Below are positions 1 to 6,261 of a stretch of 9,333 bases of DNA, piece after piece (the stretch's first letter is position 1; each line of letters opens with the position of its first letter). Origin of the DNA: Verrucomicrobia bacterium UBA3063 (GTDB taxonomy: Bacteria; Verrucomicrobiota; Verrucomicrobiia; Methylacidiphilales; Verrucolacustridaceae); NCBI GenBank assembly GCA_002366885.1, contig DFCD01000027.1, positions 1 through 9,333 of the forward strand, read 5' to 3'. The position numbers and the translations under genes were made by a program. The notes below the pieces were generated by a model, which saw only the letters and a list, made by a program, of their open reading frames with translations, had not been told where the DNA came from and searched no databases.

Positions 1-2
1 GC

Positions 3-1094
3 CAACCCCTCGAGGCCGTCACCCTGCTCACCGCCCACCTGCTCGACACCTCCGCTTTTTCACCTGCCCTGGCCAGCGAACTAAAGACAATCGCCTATGC
101 GGCCAACGAGGACCGCTCTCTTCGCCCGCTTCAACCCGCCCTGCTTTCCTTGCTCTCCCTTTCCCGGCGCTTCGACTACGACTCCCTGCGGGAACTCGTC
201 GGGGGTGTGCAAACCTTGGCGACTCTGGACTGGCTGGCCGGACAGGCTCGCTCTCCTGCCGAACCGGGGGATCTCCTCCTTGCCGCCGCGATGTGGGCCG
301 GTCCGGCCGATCGTCTCACCCGCCTCCCCGAATCCGCCCAAAAACCTTGGGCGCTTCTCTCCTCCAGCCTCGGATCCGGGCGCGGTTCCCTGGAGCTTCT
401 GGTCCAAAGACGCTGCCCCATTTTTACCAATCCCGTCTCCATCCCCCCGGCTCTGGTCCCTTGGCTGCTTCTTTGGGAAAAGCCTCTTCTTCTGCTTCGG
501 GCGGTTCTTTTGCTGCTTGGCTCCTGGTTTTGGGTGAAGGCTCTCTGGGCGATTCTGCATCCCACCTCCCCGGAAAACCCGGGCCCGTGGCGTCCGGCTC
601 CGATTCTGGCCCAAGCGGTGATGCTTGCCCTTCTGCTCGGCAGTTTGCCCGAGCCCTCCGTGACCCGCCCGAAACCCTTTCCCACCTACCGATTGAGTCT
701 CGCCCTGCCAGGCTCCTTGGTTAAGATCAAGTCCTCTCCCGGATTTTCCATGGAACCGACCAATGTCATCACCCTGGTGATCTTTCTCAGCGTCCAGATC
801 ATGGTCTACCGGATCTGCGTTCGGCGCATCCACCAGATCGAAACCGGCCCTGGCGACCCGGCCCTCAAACTGCGTCTGCTCGAGAACGACGATAACCTTT
901 TTGATGCGGGTCTCTACGTGGGCATCAGTGGCACGGCCATCGCTTTGGTCCTGCAGGTTCTTGGCGTGATCCAGCCCAGCCTTCTCGCCGCCTACTCCTC
1001 CAACCTTTTCGGCATCACCTGTGTCGCGCTGATCAAGATCTTTCATGTCCGCGCCTGCAAGCAGCGCCTTCTGCTTCCCCCCGGCAAAACCTAG
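3..1094 (+). CDS. Polytopic inner-membrane protein, unrecognised (5' end outside window)
   Basis: The frame is open from the first complete codon at 3 to a TAG at 1092-1094, giving 363 visible residues. The gene therefore starts upstream of the window, and the TTG at 150 is probably not its start. The first ~150 visible residues are Leu/Ala-rich and look soluble or helical. Hydrophobic stretches follow at about residues 150-185 (one or two helices interrupted by a WEKP turn), 201-215, 254-273, 302-324 and 332-351. A basic tail ends the protein. The last two helices contain small residues and a GISGTAIALVLQ segment that faintly recalls MotA/TolQ/ExbB helices, but I cannot support that assignment. 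The next gene starts 36 nt downstream on the same strand and encodes a signal-anchored coiled-coil protein, so the two may work together at the envelope. Real coding is favoured by the uninterrupted frame and strong C-ending codon bias. Function is unknown. Confidence 0.75.
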   Translation, partial: QPLEAVTLLTAHLLDTSAFSPALASELKTIAYAANEDRSLRPLQPALLSLLSLSRRFDYDSLRELVGGVQTLATLDWLAGQARSPAEPGDLLLAAAMWAGPADRLTRLPESAQKPWALLSSSLGSGRGSLELLVQRRCPIFTNPVSIPPALVPWLLLWEKPLLLLRAVLLLLGSWFWVKALWAILHPTSPENPGPWRPAPILAQAVMLALLLGSLPEPSVTRPKPFPTYRLSLALPGSLVKIKSSPGFSMEPTNVITLVIFLSVQIMVYRICVRRIHQIETGPGDPALKLRLLENDDNLFDAGLYVGISGTAIALVLQVLGVIQPSLLAAYSSNLFGITCVALIKIFHVRACKQRLLLPPGKT

Positions 1095-1130
1095 GGGTTC
1101 TCCTCCGGGCCCGTCCCGCCGCCCGCCGCC

Positions 1131-2465
1131 GTGAACAAAACCCTTCTTCTCATCCTTTGCGACTTTCTGCTTCTCAACCTGCTGGCCCTGACGCGCTGGG
1201 ATAAAACCGAGGCTCCGACCGCGGCTCCCATCGCTGCCCGCCCCACCTCGGCCCAGGACGATGTCGTCGCCGCTCTCCGGTTCTCCCTGGAAGAGGAAAA
1301 ATCAAATCGGGAAAAACTCGCCAGCGACTTGGCCACCAGCCGGGACGAGTCCCGTTCCCGTGCCGCCGTCCTCGACCAGGCCCGCGCCCGGACCACCGAA
1401 CTTTCCGAGCGGCTTCAAAAAAGCGAACAGGAAGCCGTCCGTCTCGCCCAACAGGCCCAAGTGGAGGCGGAACGATCCCGCACTGCCTTGGAATCCGCCA
1501 AGGCCGAGGCGGAAACTCTCCGCCAGGCCAGGGAAAAGCTCCGCGCGGAGGCGGATGCGCTTCGCTCGCAGCTGACCGTTGCCGAGGTTCAGGCCAAGTC
1601 CGCCGAGGAAAAAATCAAATTTACCACGGCAACTCTCCGGCAGGCCGAGGAGGAAAAGAAAAAGCTGATCGAACAAAATCAGTCCCTGTCCCAAGGCGTG
1701 ACCCAGCTGGCGGAAAAGTCCGGCCAGATCACCCAGGAGATCCGCGAATATCGGCCCGTCGCCCCCAACGCCCTTTATGCGGATTATCTGAACCGGCGCG
1801 CCACCCTCCGGCTGATGGCGGAGCGTCCTTCCGTCCAAAACCAGCGAATCCGCCGGACGGAAGCCAAACCGATCCTCCTCACCGACGGCACGCGCACCGC
1901 GGCTTTGGTTCCCTTGGATCAAACCCCTTTTCGTTTGGGAGATGCCGAAAGCTCCTGGGACTCTCTCACCGGCACCCTGACGCTTCCACCTCCATCCAAC
2001 TTTCCCAAGCCCCTGCCGTCTCTGGAATCCATCAAGGGTTCCGATCCCCGCCTGCTACTTGCCCCGGTGGAACTGGCCCTTGTGGAGAAACATCCGGAAC
2101 TGGCTTACCGCATTGCCTCCGACCCTTTTCGCTTTCCCAAGGCCCTGCTCATCTCCCCCTCCGGCAAAGGCTACGGCGAGTGCTCTTTCAAGCTCGAACC
2201 TTCCTTTCCCGGTTACCTCGAAATGGATTCCCGCTTTCTCAACCGCCTTCAGGGGGAATACGCCCCCGAGGCCGGCGACCTCGTCCTTTCGCTCAACGGC
2301 GAGTTCCTCGGCGTCATGATCAATGACCAGTTTTGCGCCCTGATCCCTTCCCTGGAGCCCGGGCCAGCCCTGCCCCTCGACTCAAAAGGCGCCTCCCGTG
2401 CCGTCGGAGAAACCCTCGCCACCCTGAAACGAAAAGCCTCCTCCCTGGATCCCCGCCTCCAGTGA
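1131..2465 (+). CDS. Signal-anchored coiled-coil protein with a degenerate trypsin-like C-terminal domain
   Basis: The 444-residue protein starts at a GTG without a visible Shine-Dalgarno site. Residues 4-20 are very hydrophobic (LLLILCDFLLLNLLAL) and are followed by TRWDK. This suggests a signal anchor or uncleaved signal that holds the protein in the inner membrane with its body outside the cytoplasm. Residues ~44-205 are an almost continuous Ala/Glu/Lys/Arg/Gln heptad-like coiled coil. Residues ~210-410 form a globular domain. Its end, EAGDLVLSLNGEFLGV (380-395), resembles the NSGGPL..-NGEVIG region of trypsin-like (S1C) proteases, and GSDPRLLLAP (303-312) resembles the strand carrying their catalytic Asp. 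The position expected for the nucleophilic Ser reads Ala-Gly-Asp, so a catalytic role is unlikely. A binding or scaffolding role in the envelope is my inference. It lies 36 nt after the membrane-protein gene and 66 nt before phoH. Confidence 0.85.
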   Translation: MNKTLLLILCDFLLLNLLALTRWDKTEAPTAAPIAARPTSAQDDVVAALRFSLEEEKSNREKLASDLATSRDESRSRAAVLDQARARTTELSERLQKSEQEAVRLAQQAQVEAERSRTALESAKAEAETLRQAREKLRAEADALRSQLTVAEVQAKSAEEKIKFTTATLRQAEEEKKKLIEQNQSLSQGVTQLAEKSGQITQEIREYRPVAPNALYADYLNRRATLRLMAERPSVQNQRIRRTEAKPILLTDGTRTAALVPLDQTPFRLGDAESSWDSLTGTLTLPPPSNFPKPLPSLESIKGSDPRLLLAPVELALVEKHPELAYRIASDPFRFPKALLISPSGKGYGECSFKLEPSFPGYLEMDSRFLNRLQGEYAPEAGDLVLSLNGEFLGVMINDQFCALIPSLEPGPALPLDSKGASRAVGETLATLKRKASSLDPRLQ

Positions 2466-2531
2466 CGACTCCGTGACACCCAATATCTTTTCTTCCCTCC
2501 CGCCCTCCTTCCCCTACAAAAACCTCGTAGC

Positions 2532-3515
2532 TTGAACGCCCCGCACGCCCAAACCCTCACCTTCGAGAACGCCCACGCCCTCTCGGAACTCTACGCCGCC
2601 GACGAAACCCTCCTCCGCGAGACGGAGTCCGCCCTCGGCGTGAAACTCACCGCGAGGGATGCCCAGTTGAAGATCGATGGGGCCAACGGCTCCGTCACCT
2701 CCGCCCAGGAACTCTTCCGGCAACTCCATCTGGCCCACCAGCACGGCCTCCGCATCCGCCGGCACGAATTTCTCTACGCCCTGAAGGCCGTCCAACGCGG
2801 CGAAGGAAAACAGCTGGAGAGCATTTGGTCCACCCGGATCCAGGTCTCCGGCAAGAAACCCGTCATTATTCCAAAAACCTTCCTCCAAAAAGCCTACGTC
2901 GATGAAATCCGCCGCAACGATCTCGTCTTCGGGTTGGGGCCTGCCGGCACCGGCAAGACCTACCTCGCCATGGCCATGGCCGTCTCTTATCTCAAGACCG
3001 ATAAAATCAACCGCATTATCCTGACCCGTCCTGCGGTGGAGGCCGGAGAAGCCCTGGGATTCCTGCCCGGCGACCTCCAGGAGAAAATTTTTCCTTATCT
3101 CCGCCCCCTGTACGACGCGCTCTACGACATGCTCGATGTCGAGGAGATCCAAAAGATGATGGACAAGGGCATTCTCGAGATCGCCCCCCTTGCCTACATG
3201 CGTGGCCGCACCCTCACCGGTGCTTTTGTGATCCTCGACGAAGGCCAGAACGCCACCACGGAGCAGATGTTCATGTTCCTGACCCGGCTCGGCCCGGATT
3301 CGAAATGCATCGTCACCGGGGATCCCACCCAGGTCGACCTTCCCCATCACCGCAAATCCGGCCTCGTGGAGGCCGTTCAGGCCCTGGCCAACGTCGACGG
3401 CATCGGTTTCGTCCGTTTTGAGGACACCGATGTCATCCGGCACGAGCTCGTCGGAAAAATTGTCCGCGCCTACAAGGAGCATCGCGGGGTCCGCCAGACC
3501 AGCCTCACGCTGTGA
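2532..3515 (+). CDS. phoH: PhoH-like ATPase
   Basis: The 327-residue protein matches the full PhoH family length and pattern. An N-terminal KH-like/YlaK-type region (TLTFENA at 8-14, then a 'LGVKLTARDAQLKIDG' segment ending at residue 50) precedes a P-loop ATPase. The ATPase has Walker A GPAGTGKT at 136-143, RPAVEAGEALGFLPGD at 166-181, Walker B VILDEGQN at 233-240, and the sensor-like GDPTQVDLP at 263-271. PhoH proteins are cytoplasmic ATPases linked to RNA metabolism; their exact substrate is unsettled, and being named after the phosphate regulon does not prove phosphate control here. TTG at 2532 is chosen because homologues begin just before the TLTFEN motif and no ATG or GTG lies nearby in frame; no Shine-Dalgarno is visible. 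The stop overlaps the GTG of the HD phosphodiesterase gene (GTGA at 3512-3515), which suggests translational coupling. Association with ybeY downstream is a classic bacterial arrangement. Confidence 0.97.
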   Translation: MNAPHAQTLTFENAHALSELYAADETLLRETESALGVKLTARDAQLKIDGANGSVTSAQELFRQLHLAHQHGLRIRRHEFLYALKAVQRGEGKQLESIWSTRIQVSGKKPVIIPKTFLQKAYVDEIRRNDLVFGLGPAGTGKTYLAMAMAVSYLKTDKINRIILTRPAVEAGEALGFLPGDLQEKIFPYLRPLYDALYDMLDVEEIQKMMDKGILEIAPLAYMRGRTLTGAFVILDEGQNATTEQMFMFLTRLGPDSKCIVTGDPTQVDLPHHRKSGLVEAVQALANVDGIGFVRFEDTDVIRHELVGKIVRAYKEHRGVRQTSLTL

Positions 3516-5056
3516 GTTCCACGGCGCCGCTCCCCGGGCGGGCCGTGGCGGAACACCGGCTCGAATCCGATCCGCGCATCCGCTCCTCCCTGTTTGCCCT
3601 CGCGGCCGTCTTGACCTACGGACTTTCCTTACTGACCCCGGCCGCCCACAGCCCCGCGGCCTGGATCGCCGTCTTTTTCACGGCGTTTGTCCTGCCGCTG
3701 GTTCTTTCCATCGTTCTCCCCGAGGCCTTCATCCGCAACCGCCTGCTCGGTCTTTTCCTGCTCACCCTCCTGGGAAATGTTGCTTTTATCCTTCTCCTTT
3801 TGCGTTTGGCCCACCACCACGCCTTCAGCGCCGGAATTTACCTCCTCCCCCCCGCCCTCGCTGCTCTCACGTTGACCACTCTGGTGGGGCCGCGGGCGGG
3901 ATCTCTTCTCGTGGTTCTCGTCGGACTCTCGGAACTTTTTCTCCTTCGCCCCGACCACCGCTACCTTGTCGCCTCTGTCACCACGGGGATCGGAGCCGTC
4001 GTGCTTTCCCAAAAAATCTATCATCGCTCCGATCTGCTCAAGGCCGGAGCCGGGATCGGCCTGGTCGCGCTTCTTTCCACGGTTCTGGGAGCGGGTCTCT
4101 CCTTCACGGCCACTTGGGAGGTCATTTTGGCGGAGGCGATTTCCGCGGCCGCTCTCGGACTGTTGGGCGCCATCATCGTCGGCGCGCTTCTTCCTGTCCT
4201 CGAGTCGGCTTTCGACCGCACCACCGATTTTTCCTGGCTGGAACTGATGAGCCTCGACCGGCCCATCCTGCGGCGACTCGCCTTGGAAGCCCCCGGCACC
4301 TACCTCCATAGCGTCCTGGTCGGCCACCTCGCCGAGGCGGCGGCTTCCGCCACCGGGGTGACCAACCCCCGCGCCTGTCGGGCCATGGGCCTCTTTCACG
4401 ACATTGGCAAACTCAAAAACCCGGAATATTTCACGGAGAATTTTAGCGCTGGAAATTCCGATCCCCACGCCTCCCTTTCTCCCTCGATGAGTGCGCTGAT
4501 CATTGTCGCGCATGTGAAGGACGGCATTGCCCTCGCCCGCCAACATCGTCTCCCCCGCCGCCTCCGGGAGGCCATCCGGGAACACCACGGTCGCGGTCTG
4601 GTCTGGTACTTTTACCAACGAGCCCTGCAGCAGGAAAAAGACGCCCGCTCTGGCGGAAAGATCCTGCGACTGCGGGAGGAGGATATTCCGGAGGTCGATG
4701 AATCCTCCTTTCGCTATCCTGGGCCGAATCCCCAGTCGCCGGAAACCGCCATCCTCTCGCTGGCTGACGCGGCCGAATCCGCGTCCCGGGCCCTGGAGAA
4801 ACCCGCGCCGGGAGATGCCGCCAAGTTGGTGGACCAGCTTTTCCACGAACGCGAGAGGGAAGGCCATTGGTCGGAATGCCGATTGACTCCTGCCCAGTGG
4901 CAGGCCGCCCGCAAGGCCCTGGCCGAAGGCGTGGAAAACCTGCTTCGCCCCCGTATCCGTTACCCCAAGGACCGCCGTGGATCCAAAAAAGCCGACCCTT
5001 CGGTGGATCAACCGTCAAAGACGGTATCCGCCGAATCTGGCCTACCTGCATCGTAA
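3512..5056 (+). CDS. pgpH: PgpH/YqfF-type 7TM-HD phosphodiesterase, lacking the extracytoplasmic domain
   Basis: The protein has 514 residues. Seven or eight hydrophobic helices lie between residues ~24 and 231 (24-44, 49-72, 77-100, 107-126, 129-146, 151-167, 178-199, 208-231). A cytoplasmic HD domain follows with all the metal-site motifs of the family: His266 in YLHS, HDIGK at 296-300, His334 in IVAHVKDG, HH at 358-359, and Asp419 in LADAAESASR. The segment FRYPGPNPQSPETAI (400-414) is also typical. Characterised members of this family (PgpH in Listeria) hydrolyse c-di-AMP to pApA, so the same activity is expected here but not shown. Typical members are ~700-800 residues because a long extracytoplasmic domain lies between the first helix and the rest; here only a few residues separate helices 1 and 2. 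The GTG start overlaps the phoH stop (GTGA). The C-terminal ~30 residues are polar and overlap ybeY. Confidence 0.92.
   Translation: MSSTAPLPGRAVAEHRLESDPRIRSSLFALAAVLTYGLSLLTPAAHSPAAWIAVFFTAFVLPLVLSIVLPEAFIRNRLLGLFLLTLLGNVAFILLLLRLAHHHAFSAGIYLLPPALAALTLTTLVGPRAGSLLVVLVGLSELFLLRPDHRYLVASVTTGIGAVVLSQKIYHRSDLLKAGAGIGLVALLSTVLGAGLSFTATWEVILAEAISAAALGLLGAIIVGALLPVLESAFDRTTDFSWLELMSLDRPILRRLALEAPGTYLHSVLVGHLAEAAASATGVTNPRACRAMGLFHDIGKLKNPEYFTENFSAGNSDPHASLSPSMSALIIVAHVKDGIALARQHRLPRRLREAIREHHGRGLVWYFYQRALQQEKDARSGGKILRLREEDIPEVDESSFRYPGPNPQSPETAILSLADAAESASRALEKPAPGDAAKLVDQLFHEREREGHWSECRLTPAQWQAARKALAEGVENLLRPRIRYPKDRRGSKKADPSVDQPSKTVSAESGLPAS
4967..4971 (+). promoter_or_regulatory. Ribosome binding site for ybeY
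   Basis: AAGGA lies five nucleotides before the GTG at 4977, inside the 3' end of the HD phosphodiesterase gene. It is one of the few plausible Shine-Dalgarno sites in the window and supports GTG 4977 as the ybeY start, even though this makes an 80-nt overlap. Confidence 0.55.
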
Positions 5057-5396
5057 GGTGGCGGCGGCTTTGGGCCGCTTTTCTTCCACCCGTCTTCGCC
5101 GTCTTCCTCACGAACTGAGCATTGTGCTGGTTTCCGCGCGCGAAAGCGGCCGGCTCCACCAACGCCATTTGGGTGATCCCGCCCCAGCCGACGTCCTCGC
5201 CTTTCCCCACGGGGAGATCGTGGTTTGCCCGGCGGTTGCCGCCGAATTACACAAAGGCCACGGCCTAACTTTTCGGGACGAACTCCTCACCTATATTCTT
5301 CATGGAATCCTCCACCTCGCCGGCTTCCGTGACTCGTCCCGGACCGGCGCCCTTTCCATGCGCCGGATCCAGGCCCGCTTGCGAAGGGGAAATTAG
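4977..5396 (+). CDS. ybeY: Endoribonuclease/rRNA maturation factor YbeY, variant metal site
   Basis: The 139-residue protein is close to the usual YbeY size. It has the N-terminal INRQ segment (11-14), the strand HELSIVLVSARESGRLHQRHL (45-65), PADVLAFPHGEIVV (70-83; the family motif is PTDVLSFP) and the metal site HGILHLAGFRD (109-119). YbeY is a metal-dependent protein needed for 16S rRNA 3' processing and ribosome quality control in several bacteria. The usual site is HGxLHLxGYDH. Here the first two His are kept (109, 113), the third ligand position is Asp119, and the preceding Asp is Arg. The Arg found before the TDV motif in E. coli-type proteins is Leu here, which I recall also in Bacteroidetes-type YbeY. 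The GTG start is supported by AAGGA five nt upstream and by the early position of INRQ. The gene begins inside the HD gene and ends overlapping the stop of the opposite DUF4239 gene by 4 nt. Confidence 0.92.
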   Translation: MDPKKPTLRWINRQRRYPPNLAYLHRKVAAALGRFSSTRLRRLPHELSIVLVSARESGRLHQRHLGDPAPADVLAFPHGEIVVCPAVAAELHKGHGLTFRDELLTYILHGILHLAGFRDSSRTGALSMRRIQARLRRGN

Positions 5397-6172
5397 CGGT
5401 CGGGAAGTTTTGCCACCTGACGGAACGGCTCGGAGGAGAGCCGGGTGGTTCCGCTAAAAGGCCGCTCAAAAATCAGAATCAGGCTGATAATCATGCCCAG
5501 ACATCCGTAATAGCCCCCCAAGGTCAACTTCCGGCGCGGAGTCATTTTCGATTCGGTGGTCATCAGGCACTCCAACACCATCATCAGTCCGATCACGATC
5601 CAAAACAACGGGGCCGTGGATGCCTGTGCTTTCTGCAACCTGGCCTGCCGTAAATCCTCGAGCTCGTTGAGCCGGGTCCAGAGATCGTTTCCCTCGCCAC
5701 TCCCCCGCTCCGTCATGGCTCGGGATTTTGCCAGCCGGCGGAGTTCCGCAAGAATCTCATCCGCTCTTGCCGAAAGGGCCGGGGGTCGGGCCCCCAGGCT
5801 CTTCCACTCATCCTCCGCGATCGCTCCTGCGTAATCCCGGAGCAGTTCCCTCTCACGTTTGGACCAAGGCGAAGGATCGATCTCCAACTGGCGGTGCAGC
5901 AACTTGATCTCGCCCGCCTCCCGCGCCGCCTCCCCGTCCATCCGGACAAACTTTTCCCGCACGTCATTCAGAGTCAGCGCCAACAGAAACACGAGAAAAG
6001 CCCGCAACCCGCGTTGGGTCCGGTCCACCAGACGGGTTTCAGGTTCGTTGGCCATCCGCCCGCAAAGCCGTCGGCCCACTTTGGGCAAAACCAGACCCAG
6101 GGCGGCAAAAAGCCCGAAGGACAGCCCCACCAACACCAGATCGGGCAAACTCCACAAAAAGTCAGGGATCAT
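5393..6172 (-). CDS. DUF4239 (bestrophin-like) membrane protein
   Basis: The 259-residue protein begins at ATG (6172-6170) and ends with TAA. Four hydrophobic helices lie at about residues 9-31, 55-75, 185-206 and 216-235, arranged as two N-terminal and two C-terminal helices around a polar, helical middle of ~110 residues. Family-like marks are RGLRAFLVFLLALTLND (54-70), the EAAREAGEIKLLHRQL stretch (about 81-96), and ERPFSGTTRLSSEPF (236-250), which resembles the 'drPF.G..rvsp.pf' end of DUF4239 proteins. That family has been called bestrophin-like, and a channel role is only a suggestion. No clear Shine-Dalgarno precedes the ATG. The gene lies 89 nt downstream of the secreted-protein gene on the same strand and may be cotranscribed with it. 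Its stop overlaps the ybeY stop by 4 nt. Confidence 0.8.
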   Translation of the reverse strand: MIPDFLWSLPDLVLVGLSFGLFAALGLVLPKVGRRLCGRMANEPETRLVDRTQRGLRAFLVFLLALTLNDVREKFVRMDGEAAREAGEIKLLHRQLEIDPSPWSKRERELLRDYAGAIAEDEWKSLGARPPALSARADEILAELRRLAKSRAMTERGSGEGNDLWTRLNELEDLRQARLQKAQASTAPLFWIVIGLMMVLECLMTTESKMTPRRKLTLGGYYGCLGMIISLILIFERPFSGTTRLSSEPFRQVAKLPDR

Positions 6173-6261
6173 GGGAACTGGAACTATGCGCCCCCCTGTT
6201 TCCCTTTCGCAAGACTCTCCAGCGGCGGGGGCAGGCCGGAACGGGACAGGGAATCCAAAAA
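6173..6261. other. Intergenic spacer, no recognised site
   Basis: These 89 nt separate the two minus-strand genes. The stretch contains C/G-rich runs, including six C at 6191-6196 that read as GGGGGG on the minus strand about 19 nt before the DUF4239 start, too far for a normal ribosome site. I see no convincing promoter, and no hairpin followed by a T run. Confidence 0.4.

Noticed and set aside
81..1046. Minus-strand open frame of 321 codons opposite the first membrane protein
   Set aside because: It is low-complexity Gly/Lys/Gln/Arg-rich sequence. The plus-strand frame has clear transmembrane helices and runs open through the window edge.
3512..3700. Frameshift hiding the missing extracytoplasmic domain of the PgpH homologue
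   Set aside because: The gene starts in a GTGA overlap with an intact phoH, so no DNA is available upstream to encode the domain.
3418..4311. Plus-strand open frame in another register across the phoH-HD junction
   Set aside because: The translation is Arg/Pro/Ser-rich, typical of a shifted frame of a GC-rich gene, and two well-identified genes occupy the same DNA.
3629..5011. Long minus-strand open frame (460 codons) opposite the HD phosphodiesterase
   Set aside because: The plus strand encodes a clear 7TM-HD protein with all motifs. The antisense translation is Gly/Arg/Gln-rich without hydrophobic or domain pattern, as expected from GC-rich codon bias.
5380..5410. Rho-independent terminator at the ybeY/DUF4239 junction
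   Set aside because: No GC-rich stem followed by a T run could be found on either strand.
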